A stretch of DNA of 64,000 bases, from the NCBI RefSeq assembly GCF_900060185.1, contig NZ_FIZY01000004.1, forward strand, positions 1 through 64,000, read 5' to 3'. A program made the position numbers and the translations under genes. Shown here piece after piece: positions 26,395-35,591 of the stretch. Below the pieces are notes generated by a model. It worked only from the letters and a program-made list of their open reading frames with translations, was not told where the DNA came from and did not search any database. This DNA comes from Grimontia marina. GTDB taxonomy: Bacteria > Pseudomonadota > Gammaproteobacteria > Enterobacterales > Vibrionaceae. The stretch's first letter is position 1, and each line of letters begins with the position of its first letter.

Positions 26395-27427
26395 TGGGTG
26401 CCTGCGTAGATAGTCGCTGAACCAACTCAACACCGACTAATATTTTATTAGGTGTCTGTTGTTGAGCCAGTAAGCGTTGCAGCAAGTAACATGCTTCCCG
26501 CGCAATATCTTCTCCCTTAACCCTCACTGTCGAGAGGCTGGGGTGTATCAAACGAGAATCTTCCAAATCATCAAATCCAATTACAGAGATATCTTCACCC
26601 GGTTGTTTTCCGGCTTCTCGTAAAGCGGTATAAACGCCGTAAGCCACGACGTCGGTGAAGCAAACAATGGCCGTCACTTCTGGGGCCAATGACAATAGCT
26701 GAGCAGTTGCGTTGTGCCCGCCAGTTCGGCTACTTGGACTTTGTTGGATGTAATCGACTGGCACATCTAGGCCTGCCTCACTCATGGCGTCCATGAAGCC
26801 TTGTCTGCGAAGTTTCAGATCAAAAAATGCTTCCAAGCCACCGACAAAAGCGATGTGTTTGTGCCCTAACTCTATTAAAGAGCGCGTCGCCAGATAGGTA
26901 CCTAAGCGGTTTTCTGCCATCACCGCTGGTGACAGTGAGTTCTCGACTTCACGCATAATTGAGATGATAGGAAGACCAGTGGCAACAATGTCATCGATCC
27001 AACGATTGTCTGTTCCGGGGGCCGGCGTGATAATAATGCCAGCCACATTGTGACCGCGAAGCGCATGAACAAATTGATTCTGACGTTCCAGACTTTCGTT
27101 CACGTCCATAATCACAGGGATAAAACCCAGCTCATCAAGGTAAGGCTCCAGCCCTTTAATTATTTGGCTGAAATAGGGACTTGTAAGATTGTTAGAGAGG
27201 ATGGCTACAATTTTAGAACGCCCGCCACGCAGGCTAGCAGCCCCGCCGTTATAGACGTAGCCTAGGGTTCTGCAGGCCTCATTGACCCGCTTTTTTTTCT
27301 CATCACTGACTGACTCACTGCCATTGAGTACCAATGAAACTGTAGATTTTGAGACACCAGCAGCTTTAGCCACATCAATCATCGTGACACGTTTTTGAGG
27401 AAAACCCTTTCCATCTTTAGCTTTCAT
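26381..27427 (-). CDS. LacI-family transcriptional regulator
   Basis: Probable repressor of the adjacent sugar importer. The 348 residues start with a helix-turn-helix (TMIDVAKAAGVSKSTVSLVLNG, about 15-36) and the LacI hinge (ACRTLGYVYN). A periplasmic-binding-protein-like effector domain follows, with the typical end segment VIGFDDLEDSRLIHPSLSTV. I use the ATG at 27427, preceded by GGTGG; a start nine codons earlier has no ribosome binding site. It is transcribed toward the transport operon with an 80-base gap. Confidence 0.88.
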   Translation of the reverse strand: MKAKDGKGFPQKRVTMIDVAKAAGVSKSTVSLVLNGSESVSDEKKKRVNEACRTLGYVYNGGAASLRGGRSKIVAILSNNLTSPYFSQIIKGLEPYLDELGFIPVIMDVNESLERQNQFVHALRGHNVAGIIITPAPGTDNRWIDDIVATGLPIISIMREVENSLSPAVMAENRLGTYLATRSLIELGHKHIAFVGGLEAFFDLKLRRQGFMDAMSEAGLDVPVDYIQQSPSSRTGGHNATAQLLSLAPEVTAIVCFTDVVAYGVYTALREAGKQPGEDISVIGFDDLEDSRLIHPSLSTVRVKGEDIAREACYLLQRLLAQQQTPNKILVGVELVQRLSTQAPKSLF

Positions 27428-27803
27428 AGCCACCACATCCAAAAAGCACGACATCGAGATAATTTATTCATCACCCACAAAAATGCTTTTGGAACCTTCC
27501 ATGTGAAATTCTTGTGAAAAAATAGAACAAAAACGCGCCAATTAAAAGTATTTATACGATAAACATCACGAATTTGTTAAAATTAAATTAATCATTTACA
27601 TGTTAGATCGGATAGATCACGAAATTTCATTGGCACGTGACAAAACCCCAAATGGCTATAATCCTGATTCCTGTGTGTTGAGTATCATCAAGCAACTCTG
27701 ATATGCCCGACACTCTGCCTTATCAGTCAATGATAGTCCGTCTGGTGATGGTCAGCGACGACGTTAATCTATGCAGCATAAAGATGGGTATTTGAGTCTT
27801 TCT

Positions 27804-27923
27804 ATGGAAAATTCACTTAGTCAAACTCACGCGTTTAAACACGAAGTTAAACTCAAAGCGCCTGATTACGAATATCGATTCGAGCAGGCAACGCCAATTC
27901 GAAGTGGGTTTTGGACAACCTGA
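27804..27923 (+). CDS. candidate 39-residue small protein, unknown
   Basis: A small open frame, MENSLSQTHAFKHEVK... ending SGFWTT, in a 606-base gap (27428-28033) with no other gene. A perfect -10 TATAAT at 27657-27662 lies about 140 bases upstream and a strong hairpin with T-runs at 27977-28000 follows. Together these would define a transcript of about 330 bases. The ribosome binding site is poor and the -35 is not consensus. The peptide is charged and aromatic-rich with no signal or membrane segment. It could equally be a non-coding transcript or chance. I do not recognise it. Confidence 0.35.
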   Translation: MENSLSQTHAFKHEVKLKAPDYEYRFEQATPIRSGFWTT

Positions 27924-27976
27924 ATAGAGGTTCTACGATTTATAAATTTGGGTGACTATAGACCAGCTAAACGCGA

Positions 27977-28000
27977 AAAAGCGCCTGGTCCGGCGCTTTT
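27977..28000. terminator. terminator between the small ORF and the SLT lipoprotein gene
   Basis: AAAAGCGCC / GGCGCTTTT stem with a 6-base loop, T-rich on both strands. It can end transcription from both sides. Confidence 0.75.
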
Positions 28001-28033
28001 GGTTAACTGAAACAGGCCTTTCTGTGAAACCAG

Positions 28034-28642
28034 CTAGAATGGCCACCAGCTTCTACTGTCTTCAAGCTCTTCGCGACAACTTCTCAACTGGCCGCCGTAT
28101 GTCTGAGCCTGGCGCTCAACTTTTCTCGCTACCTGCATCACTTTAGGCTTGGACTTATAGGTACCGCGCTTAAAGCCGCCTCGTCCCTCGTGATAAGCCA
28201 GATACTGGTTGTAAGCGTCCCACTTGGAAATACCGAGTTGCTTTTGAGTCTCACTGGTGTACCAACCGATAAACTGCATCGCATCACCAAAATCAGTACG
28301 GGATCCGCCATTTCGAGTGGCTTTCTGGTAATCAGACCAAGCCGGATCCTGAGCCTGTGCATACCCGTATGCACTGCTGACACGTCCCCACGGGATCACC
28401 CAGAGCACATAGTCTCGGGGAGGTAACGCATCATGAACGTAGGAACTTTCCTGTTTCACAAACGCCATTGCGATATGGATTGGCGTTCCCCATTCATCTT
28501 CCATGTCGACCGCATCTTCGTACCAATCATCATACTGGCGGAAAATGCTGCAAATATTATCGGGATTTTTAGGCGGAGGAGCCGCACAGCCACTCAATAC
28601 CAGTGCGCTGAGAACAAGCAGCCATTTGGGAGAAATGCGCAT
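28034..28642 (-). CDS. SLT-domain lipoprotein (putative lytic transglycosylase)
   Basis: 202-residue lipoprotein (lipobox VLSGC, Cys19) with a lysozyme-like transglycosylase domain. The catalytic Glu65 lies in AFVKQESSYVHDA, followed by SSAYGYAQA near 108 and the C-terminal LAYHEGRGGFKRG block. It would cleave peptidoglycan glycan strands from the outer-membrane side. The family is common in marine gammaproteobacteria, but I do not know a gene name. Its own start is followed upstream by a 266-bp repeat, so its promoter may lie partly within that element. Confidence 0.85.
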   Translation of the reverse strand: MRISPKWLLVLSALVLSGCAAPPPKNPDNICSIFRQYDDWYEDAVDMEDEWGTPIHIAMAFVKQESSYVHDALPPRDYVLWVIPWGRVSSAYGYAQAQDPAWSDYQKATRNGGSRTDFGDAMQFIGWYTSETQKQLGISKWDAYNQYLAYHEGRGGFKRGTYKSKPKVMQVARKVERQAQTYGGQLRSCREELEDSRSWWPF

Positions 28643-28693
28643 GGGTGTCCTTTCTGTCTATCGCGTTTTTCTATCTATCGCGTTGTTGGTACA

Positions 28694-28959
28694 TATACCC
28701 AAACGACCTGAAGATGCAGGATTCAGCGAGATTGACTGGCGTTGTGATCGCGGCGTTCCTTTGTAGGTGTAGTCACCTCCATCAAAAAGGAACAACAAAG
28801 AGCACGGCGTCAGTCAACTCGCCCGAAGGGAGGGCCTCAATGCGCCCACTTCTTCGTTAAATTCCACGGAAATAGAATGACTATTCCTCGTAAAATTCGC
28901 CTCGAATTGAACGCATTGATGACCTCTGAATGCGAGCATCTTCAGGTTGTTTGGGTATA
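28694..28959. repeat. 266-bp miniature element with terminal inverted repeats
   Basis: Termini starting TATACCCAAAC (28694) and ending GTTTGGGTATA (28959). The arms match over about 24 bases with one mismatch (both contain ACCTGAAGATGC or its complement). Internal stems include TTGACTG/CAGTCAA. No transposase or plausible ORF. Together with the neighbouring terminator it fills the whole 28643-29010 gap. It resembles, from memory, a dispersed Vibrionaceae repeat. Confidence 0.8.
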
Positions 28960-28963
28960 AAAA

Positions 28964-28990
28964 AAACAGGCTGGGAATACCAGCCTGTTT
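28964..28990 (-). terminator. terminator of gshA
   Basis: Eleven-base stem AAACAGGCTGG / CCAGCCTGTTT with a 5-base loop, followed on the minus strand by TTTTTT. The T-tract directly adjoins the end of the repeat at 28959. Confidence 0.9.
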
Positions 28991-29010
28991 ATTGCTAAAG
29001 CAGTATCACA

Positions 29011-30585
29011 TCAGAGTGATACACTATCACCAAAATACTCGGCCAGATACTGCTCAAAACTGATACCGTCGCCTTGCTCCACATCTTGCTGACGTTTCAG
29101 GCTGGCTTCGCTTTCTGCTTCAAACTGTTGCTTAGAGAAAGTTTCGTAGTCACCTTGGGCAAACAAGGCCTGATTGTCTTTAGCAATACCAAGACCCACT
29201 TTACCGATGCTTTCATTATCGAGTACATCTTTCAGCAGTTTCGCTGATAGGGTTTTATCCGGGTTGTCGAACCAGCCTGACAGCTCGTTGCAAACAGACT
29301 GGTACTTATCGCCGCCGTAAGCTTTATCCATCACAATTGCCAGCTCAGCCAGATCAGCAAAGACACGGCGTCCCCACTCGGCTTGCGTCAGTTGTTCGCC
29401 ATCGCAGCCAATTTGCAGCGCCAGACCCGGTTTACGTCCTTCCAACACCACTTTGTTCCAGTTCTCGCGCCAGCATTGCAGCTCACAATCTGTCATTGGT
29501 GCTGACTCAGACAGCGCACACCAAGTGATGAACAAGTCAAGAAAGTAAACCTGATAGTCATCAATGCCGACAGGGCTGAACGGGTTCACATCCAGCGAGC
29601 GAACTTCGATGTATTCAACACCGCCGCGTTCCAACGCTTCAGACGGTTTTTCACCACTTTTCGCCACTCGCTTTGGACGAATCGGTGCGTACAGTTCGTT
29701 TTCAATCTGAAGGACGTTGCTGTTGAGCTGGCGATAACCGTTTTCGTCTTTCACGCCAATCTTGGCAAAGTCAGCAGACGGCGTACCAATTGCCGCGCGA
29801 ACACCTTGCAGGTATTGCTCTAGACTATCAAAACCAATCTTCAGGCTGCTTTGTGCATTATTGGTGTAGCCCAAATCGCTCAGACGAAGTGAGGTTGCGT
29901 ATGGCAGATAACAGGTGCCATTTCCCACCTCTTTAAAATCCAGTTTCGACTCAGTTTTGTTGATGAAAGATCCACATAGCGCTGGTGAAGCACCAAACAG
30001 ATAAGGGATCATCCAACCAAAGCGGTAGTAGTTTCGGATCAAACCAAAATACGCTTCTGAGACGGATTCCTGTCTTGCGTACGGTGTCTGATCGCCAAAC
30101 AACTGCTGCCAGAAACTGCTTGGGAACGAGAAATTGAAATGCACGCCGGAGATAATTTGCATCACGCTGCCATAGCGGTACTTCAACCCCTGACGGTACA
30201 GGGTCTTCATTCGACCTACGTTTGACGAACCGTACTGTGCCAAGGTGATGTCGTCTTCGTTCGCGACATAACAAGGCATCGACATTGGCCACAAAGATTC
30301 TTCGCCCAGTGTGCGATAGGTGAATCGATGAATGTCCTGCAGTTGAGAGATCATTTCAGGCACGGAATAGGTCACCGGCGTGATGAATTCCAGCAATTGC
30401 TCGGCGAAGTCAGTGGTAATCCATTGATGAGTCAGGGCAGAGCCTAACGCTTTTGGATGGGCGTCGGAGGACAGCGTGCCTTGGGGTGTGATGCGCAATG
30501 CTTCGCGTTCAACACCTCGGCCTATGCCTTTAAGCGCTTCCGGATTTGCGGAGAACGCTTCCAACCTTTGGGAGAAACTAGTCAA
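29011..30585 (-). CDS. gshA: glutamate-cysteine ligase
   Basis: First and rate-limiting step of glutathione synthesis, joining glutamate to cysteine with ATP. The 524 residues (E. coli 518) match the gammaproteobacterial GshA family. They start with [13 protein letters not shown] near 20 and include [16 protein letters not shown] near 138 and the [14 protein letters not shown] active-site block near 327. In Vibrio cholerae luxS is the adjacent gene; here that flank holds a repeat and an SLT lipoprotein instead. The M16 peptidase gene lies upstream on the same strand, 112 bases away. Confidence 0.97.
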   Translation of the reverse strand: MTSFSQRLEAFSANPEALKGIGRGVEREALRITPQGTLSSDAHPKALGSALTHQWITTDFAEQLLEFITPVTYSVPEMISQLQDIHRFTYRTLGEESLWPMSMPCYVANEDDITLAQYGSSNVGRMKTLYRQGLKYRYGSVMQIISGVHFNFSFPSSFWQQLFGDQTPYARQESVSEAYFGLIRNYYRFGWMIPYLFGASPALCGSFINKTESKLDFKEVGNGTCYLPYATSLRLSDLGYTNNAQSSLKIGFDSLEQYLQGVRAAIGTPSADFAKIGVKDENGYRQLNSNVLQIENELYAPIRPKRVAKSGEKPSEALERGGVEYIEVRSLDVNPFSPVGIDDYQVYFLDLFITWCALSESAPMTDCELQCWRENWNKVVLEGRKPGLALQIGCDGEQLTQAEWGRRVFADLAELAIVMDKAYGGDKYQSVCNELSGWFDNPDKTLSAKLLKDVLDNESIGKVGLGIAKDNQALFAQGDYETFSKQQFEAESEASLKRQQDVEQGDGISFEQYLAEYFGDSVSL

Positions 30586-30697
30586 GGCTGCACTCGTTTA
30601 TTGTCATAAAGCAGTAAGATGGCTAAGCATAATCACTCTTGGTGGCAAAAGCCATCTCACTGTATTTACTCTTGGCTTCCCTGCCGAGGTTTAGGGG

Positions 30698-33526
30698 TTA
30701 ATTCTCAACCACTAAACGCTTTACGGGCAGTCCCAGTGTGGAAAGTGCAGGTTCAAGTGTCGCCGCATCTCCCACAATAATCACCTGATACGCGTCAGGT
30801 TCGAACCATTTTGCCGCTAGTGCATTGAGGGTTTCTTTTGAAACCGTCTCAATAATCGCTTTCTGCTGCGCTTTGTAATCTGACGGCAACTGGTGGCGCA
30901 TCATGTTGGCAATAAGACCGGCTTTATCGCCAGGCGTTTCATAACTCAACGCATCTTTTTGGCCTACGGCGAGTCGCAGGAACTTCAACTCATCGTCAGT
31001 GATGCCACTCACCGCCATCTCGTTGAGTTCATTTTGCATTTCACGGACGGTATCCACCGTACTGTCTGCGCGCACTTGCGCCTGAAATACGACACGGCCT
31101 GTGTCCTGATTGCCCACTACATAGCCGCCGGCTCCATAAGTGTAGCCTTTGTCCTCACGAAGATTCAGGTTAAGTCGCGAGTTGAAATTTCCAGCCAGGT
31201 TGAAGTTTGCCAGTTGGGTTTTGAACATCTCACCAGTCGCGTCATAAGGCATGGCATGACGCACCATTTGCACCACGCTTTGCGGCGCACTGGGTTTATC
31301 CACCAGCCAGATTTGCGGCTCGGCATATTGCTTGCGTTCTGCCGGTGCTGGCGCAGTGGCCTTCTGGCCTTTCCAACGGCTCAACCCATTGATCTTTGAT
31401 AGCAAGGTTTGCTTATCAATGTCTCCGACCGCAATCAGGCGAGCGTTGTTGGGCGTGTAATTATCTGCATAGAACTGTTTCACATCATCAAGCGTCAGGT
31501 CATTCAAGGTTTCCTTGGTACCTTCTGACGGCAAAGCGTGCCAGGGGTCACTGTAGAGCACTTCACGTCTGGCCTGCCCAGCCTGCCATTGCGGCGTTTG
31601 GTGACTAAAATGAATACCTTCCAGTGCCTGCTTCTTTAAGCGATCGAAATCTGCTTTATCGAAGCGCGGATTAAACAGCATGTCCCCTGCAAGCGTCAGA
31701 GTTTCACGCAGGTTTTTGGTCAATGAGGAAACACTGATTGTGGTGCCACGTGATGACGCGCTGATACTGATGCTTGAGCCAAGGCGATCTAACTCAGCAG
31801 CAATATCTTCACTGCTTCGATGGGTCGTGCCTTCAGATATCAAATCTGCCGTCAGAGACGCCAATCCATTTTTGCCCTTTGGCTCCATCAAACTTCCGGC
31901 AGGAAGCACCAGATGCACAGTCACTGTCGGCGTTTCGTTTGATTCAGCGCCAGAGATCTCAATCCCATTGCCCAGCTTGGCGTGATAAAGCTCAGGCACT
32001 TTCACCGATACTGAACCGTTAGGACTCGGTGGTACGCTGCGATCAAACGTTTCCGGGGTGTAACGCATCACCTGCTTTTCTGACGCACCGGATGATGTCG
32101 CCCTAGTTGCGGTGTAGTTTTGCTCTGCCGCTTGCAAGCGTTTTTGACCTCTAGGCACCACAGACACATTCACCGAAGGCTGTTGCCACACAAAGCGGTT
32201 AAAGGCATTTTCCACGTCTTGGGTGGTCACGCCATTCAGCTCATCAAGCCAGCTTGCCAGCCTGTCTGGGTCACCATAGAAGGTTTCATTCGACGCAAGC
32301 TGGGAAACCTTACCCTGCACACTTTGCAGGCCAAAAACGGCACCTGCTTCCGCGCTGCCTTTCACCTGTTCCAGATCGTCTTCTTTAATGCCGCGCACTT
32401 TCAGTGAATCCAGCACCTTCATGACATCACCGCGAAGCTCGCTAAGATCCTGACCACGGTTACCTAACACGTAGAGCTGGAAATTACAGGAAAGCTCGGC
32501 ACAATCCTGATAGGCACTGGCACTGAGCGCTTTCCCCGGTTTCACCAAATCTTGATACAGCAGGCTGTTTCGCCCTTGTCCTAGCACCGAGCCCAACATA
32601 TCGATCGCCACGCGGGAATCCGCACCCGGGTATTCGGTTGGCCAGCTCATCACCAGCATTGGCTGCTGAATATTGTCTTCAAGCGTCACAAAACGGTCAG
32701 CGTCAATAGTCACAGGCCATTTGTCCGCCGTTTTCACTTCCGGTCCACGTTGAATATCACCAAAGTATTTGTTCACCCACTTCAGTGTCTGCTCAACGTC
32801 GATATCACCACCAATGGTTAGCGTGGCATTGTTCGGTCCATACCAACGCAAGAAGAAGGCTTTCAAATCGTCAACATCAACGCCGTTCAAATCTTCCACA
32901 TAGCCAATCGTCGGCCAGCTGTAAGGGTGAGTTGGCGGATAAAGCGCCGAGGCCAGGGTTTCATGGACCAAGCCATATGGGCGGTTTTCAAAGTTTTGTG
33001 CCCGTTCGTTTTTCACCGTGTCACGCTGGATTTCAAACTTACGCTGGGAGACCGCCTCTAACAGAAAACCCATTCTGTCCGATTCCAGCCACAGCATTTT
33101 TTCCAGCTCATTGGCGGGCACAGTTTGATAGTAGTTGGTGCGGTCACGGTTAGTGGTGCCATTGACGCTACCACCAGATTCAGTGACAAACTTGAAATGC
33201 TGCTGATCACCGACATGCTTCGAACCCTGGAACATCATGTGCTCGAAGAAATGCGCAAAACCAGATTTACCCGGTTCTTCACGCGCGGAGCCGACATGAT
33301 ATGTCACGTCCACATGCACCAGAGGATCAGAGTCATCCGGATGCAAGACCACTGTCAGGCCGTTGTTCAGCTGGTATTTTTGATACGGAATCGACGGGGT
33401 GTTCTCGCCAGCTTTCTCTTGTTCGATAAACGTGATGCCTTCAGGCAGCGAAGGCTGGGAAGTGGCCTGATACACACCACACCCCGACAGCCCTAATACA
33501 GCGGCAGTGAGGATAAAATAACGCAC
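30698..33526 (-). CDS. M16 family zinc metallopeptidase (lipoprotein)
   Basis: Insulinase/pitrilysin-type peptidase of 942 residues made of two M16 repeats. The N-terminal half carries the inverted zinc motif HFFEH at 92-96, with the distal ligand region VKNERAQNFENRPYG near 170. The second half (from about 500) lacks an HxxEH and is the usual inactive partner domain. A lipobox (LGLSGC, Cys16) places it in the envelope, where it would degrade peptides. It lies next to gshA, as in other Vibrionaceae. No gene name is safely assigned. Confidence 0.93.
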   Translation of the reverse strand: MRYFILTAAVLGLSGCGVYQATSQPSLPEGITFIEQEKAGENTPSIPYQKYQLNNGLTVVLHPDDSDPLVHVDVTYHVGSAREEPGKSGFAHFFEHMMFQGSKHVGDQQHFKFVTESGGSVNGTTNRDRTNYYQTVPANELEKMLWLESDRMGFLLEAVSQRKFEIQRDTVKNERAQNFENRPYGLVHETLASALYPPTHPYSWPTIGYVEDLNGVDVDDLKAFFLRWYGPNNATLTIGGDIDVEQTLKWVNKYFGDIQRGPEVKTADKWPVTIDADRFVTLEDNIQQPMLVMSWPTEYPGADSRVAIDMLGSVLGQGRNSLLYQDLVKPGKALSASAYQDCAELSCNFQLYVLGNRGQDLSELRGDVMKVLDSLKVRGIKEDDLEQVKGSAEAGAVFGLQSVQGKVSQLASNETFYGDPDRLASWLDELNGVTTQDVENAFNRFVWQQPSVNVSVVPRGQKRLQAAEQNYTATRATSSGASEKQVMRYTPETFDRSVPPSPNGSVSVKVPELYHAKLGNGIEISGAESNETPTVTVHLVLPAGSLMEPKGKNGLASLTADLISEGTTHRSSEDIAAELDRLGSSISISASSRGTTISVSSLTKNLRETLTLAGDMLFNPRFDKADFDRLKKQALEGIHFSHQTPQWQAGQARREVLYSDPWHALPSEGTKETLNDLTLDDVKQFYADNYTPNNARLIAVGDIDKQTLLSKINGLSRWKGQKATAPAPAERKQYAEPQIWLVDKPSAPQSVVQMVRHAMPYDATGEMFKTQLANFNLAGNFNSRLNLNLREDKGYTYGAGGYVVGNQDTGRVVFQAQVRADSTVDTVREMQNELNEMAVSGITDDELKFLRLAVGQKDALSYETPGDKAGLIANMMRHQLPSDYKAQQKAIIETVSKETLNALAAKWFEPDAYQVIIVGDAATLEPALSTLGLPVKRLVVEN

Positions 33527-33547
33527 TAACTATCCTTTCTATGATCG

Positions 33548-33979
33548 TTAAAAAAGAAGGCCTCGGGTGACCAGAGCCAGAATGAGATAACGCAGCGCTT
33601 TGCCGATCGCTATCAAGATCCAGCACCAACGTTGTTTGAGTCTCAGCCATCCGGCAGCAAGACAAAGGGGGTCACCAATGATGGGAAGCCAGCTTAGCAG
33701 CAAGGTCCAGTAACCATAACGTTGCAGCCAGCTAATGGCTCTTTGACCGTGTTTTTGGTTAAGGGTTCGCGCGGGAATAAAACGGCCTATCCAATAGTTG
33801 GTCATGCCACCAAGGGTATTACCCAAAGTCGCCACCATGACCAGTATGGCGATACCGTAATCGCTCTGTTTAAGAAGGTAAATCAGGTTGGCTTCTGAAC
33901 CACCGGGAAGCAAGGTTGCGCTGAGAAAACCGGTCGAAAACAAGACCCACAGCGCAGAGTCACCACTAATCCAATCCAA
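33548..33979 (-). CDS. yqaA: YqaA/DedA-like inner membrane protein
   Basis: 143-residue membrane protein with about four hydrophobic segments, of the SNARE-associated/DedA-like family. Motifs such as LLPGGSEANLIYLL, GNTLGGMTNYWIGR and LPIIGDPLCLAAGWLR match YqaA. The biochemical role is unsettled; relatives affect membrane lipid flipping or drug tolerance. It overlaps the end of yqaB by 14 bases, so the two are coupled, as in E. coli. Confidence 0.9.
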   Translation of the reverse strand: MDWISGDSALWVLFSTGFLSATLLPGGSEANLIYLLKQSDYGIAILVMVATLGNTLGGMTNYWIGRFIPARTLNQKHGQRAISWLQRYGYWTLLLSWLPIIGDPLCLAAGWLRLKQRWCWILIAIGKALRYLILALVTRGLLF

Positions 33980-34553
33980 CGTCTGTCACCCGTACATCTA
34001 TGACATCCATCCCTGCTGCGGCCGCAGCGTCAATGCCAAATATCGCGTCTTCAAACACCAGACACCTTTCCGGTGACACTTTCATCAGTTGCGCACAGTG
34101 CAAAAAGGTATCCGGCGCAGGTTTGTGGGCGGAGACCTGATCCGCCCCCACTACATAATCAAACAAATGGAGAAGCCCTGATTTCTCCAGCATTCTCGCT
34201 GCGATGTCAGTCAAGGTTCCTGTTCCCACTGCCATCGGCTTTTTGCCTGCATAGTATTTGGCCACTTCAACAAACGGCAGTTGCTCAAGATGATCTTCCA
34301 TCAGGTATTTGAAAGACTGCGTTTTGTGATCAGCCAATGTTTGGGGCTCAATCGCCAGCCCCAACTCTTTCACCAAAGTTTGAGCCGTCAAAATCGTCGG
34401 ACTGCCACCACGGGAGTGATACCAACTTTCATCAACCTCAAACCCAAAGTCAGAGGCCGTTTGCTGCCAGGCAGCAAAGTGCGCAGGCATGGAATCGAGC
34501 AGCGTGCCATCGAGGTCGAAAATCAGCGCTTCGTATTTGTCATAGCGACTCAT
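33966..34553 (-). CDS. yqaB: YqaB-type HAD phosphatase (fructose-1-phosphatase)
   Basis: 195-residue haloacid dehalogenase hydrolase of the beta-phosphoglucomutase-like class. Nucleophile motif FDLDGTLLDSMP (Asp13, Asp15), motif II GTGTL near 110, Lys motif AHKPAPD near 143, and motif III VFEDAIFGIDAAAAAGM near 166. E. coli YqaB dephosphorylates fructose 1-phosphate and related sugar phosphates. Its start overlaps the stop of the oxidoreductase gene (TAATG), and its end overlaps yqaA. Confidence 0.92.
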   Translation of the reverse strand: MSRYDKYEALIFDLDGTLLDSMPAHFAAWQQTASDFGFEVDESWYHSRGGSPTILTAQTLVKELGLAIEPQTLADHKTQSFKYLMEDHLEQLPFVEVAKYYAGKKPMAVGTGTLTDIAARMLEKSGLLHLFDYVVGADQVSAHKPAPDTFLHCAQLMKVSPERCLVFEDAIFGIDAAAAAGMDVIDVRVTDVGLD

Positions 34554-35488
34554 TATTGCGGGATCTCCAAAAGAATTTTTCCACGGGTTCTGCCGCTTTG
34601 AATTTCGACATGCGCCTGAACGCCGTCTTCAAGCGGATAAATTTTACTGATTTCGATAGTAAGCGATTTGTCCGAAACCGCATTCAGCAGCGCATCAAGT
34701 TGGGTCACATTCGGCTGTACCAGCATACCCTGAGCAATGACACCACGTTTCTCTGCCGCTTCGATAATGCGCGGAGCCGTGATAGTTGGCACAGTGACCA
34801 CACGACCACCAGTTTTCACCGAAGCCAGTGCCGCTTCGCCAACATCACCACCCATCAGGTCAATCAGAACATCAATGTCCTGAACCTGCTGTTCAAGTGG
34901 TGCTTTGCCATAATCCAGAGCGATAGCCCCCAACGAAGAAACAAACTCTGCATTTTTGCCTGAGCAACTGGCAAAGACATCTGCGCCCTTGGCTTTCGCC
35001 AACTGGATGGCAATATGGCCAACGCCACCTGCGCCTGCCAAGATCAGTACTTTGTCGTCTTTGGTCGTATTGAACAACTCAAGCGCCTGCAATGCTGTCA
35101 GACCTGCAACGGGAAGCGTTGAGGCTTGCTCCAGAGATACCTCCTCCGGCACAAAAGAAAGCGCATTACAAGGGGCGCAAAGATACTGGCCATAGCCCCC
35201 ACCTTCGACAATACGGCCCACGACGCGATCACCAGCCTTAAACTGTCCGCTATCATGCACGACCACACCTGCTGCATCAAAGCCAGGCGTCCACGGCAAG
35301 CTGTCTTTGATTTTCTCTGCACCCCAGCCGAGACCCCCACGGGTTTTAGCATCGATGGGGTTAACGCCAGCGAACGCGACTTTCACCAGTACCTGACCTT
35401 CAGATGGTGTTGGGATATCGGTTTGTTGCAGCTTGAGGGTATCTGGTTCACCGAAAGCAGTGATGGCAAGTTGGAGGTTCTGTGGCAT
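34553..35488 (-). CDS. zinc-independent MDR family NADP-dependent oxidoreductase
   Basis: 312-residue medium-chain dehydrogenase/reductase of the quinone oxidoreductase type. The N-terminal GroES-like fold (FAGVNPIDAKTRGG; PGFDAAGVV near 70) is followed by the nucleotide-binding motif ILAGAGGVGHIAIQLAK near 148. It lacks the zinc-ligand pattern of alcohol dehydrogenases. It would reduce quinones or enals; the substrate is unknown. I use the ATG at 35488 (MPQNLQLAIT), preceded by AAAAAGGACG; the 46 extra open codons upstream overlap the oad terminator. First gene of a coupled trio with yqaB and yqaA. Confidence 0.9.
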   Translation of the reverse strand: MPQNLQLAITAFGEPDTLKLQQTDIPTPSEGQVLVKVAFAGVNPIDAKTRGGLGWGAEKIKDSLPWTPGFDAAGVVVHDSGQFKAGDRVVGRIVEGGGYGQYLCAPCNALSFVPEEVSLEQASTLPVAGLTALQALELFNTTKDDKVLILAGAGGVGHIAIQLAKAKGADVFASCSGKNAEFVSSLGAIALDYGKAPLEQQVQDIDVLIDLMGGDVGEAALASVKTGGRVVTVPTITAPRIIEAAEKRGVIAQGMLVQPNVTQLDALLNAVSDKSLTIEISKIYPLEDGVQAHVEIQSGRTRGKILLEIPQ

Positions 35489-35535
35489 GGTTTCGTCCTT
35501 TTTCTGCACCAGCGTTTTTTCCAGTGTTAATAAAA

Positions 35536-35564
35536 AAGGCGGAAGACTCAATGCCTTCCGCCTT
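35536..35564 (-). terminator. terminator of oadGAB
   Basis: Stem AAGGCGGAAG / CTTCCGCCTT followed on the minus strand by TTTTTTATT, 28 bases past the oadB stop. Confidence 0.88.
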
Positions 35565-35591
35565 ATTATTTTGTGAACGTATTTTAAAGGG

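Noticed and set aside
27630-27662. Sigma-54 promoter suggested by TTGGCACG upstream of the small ORF
   Set aside because: The -12 GC element is not present at the required spacing.
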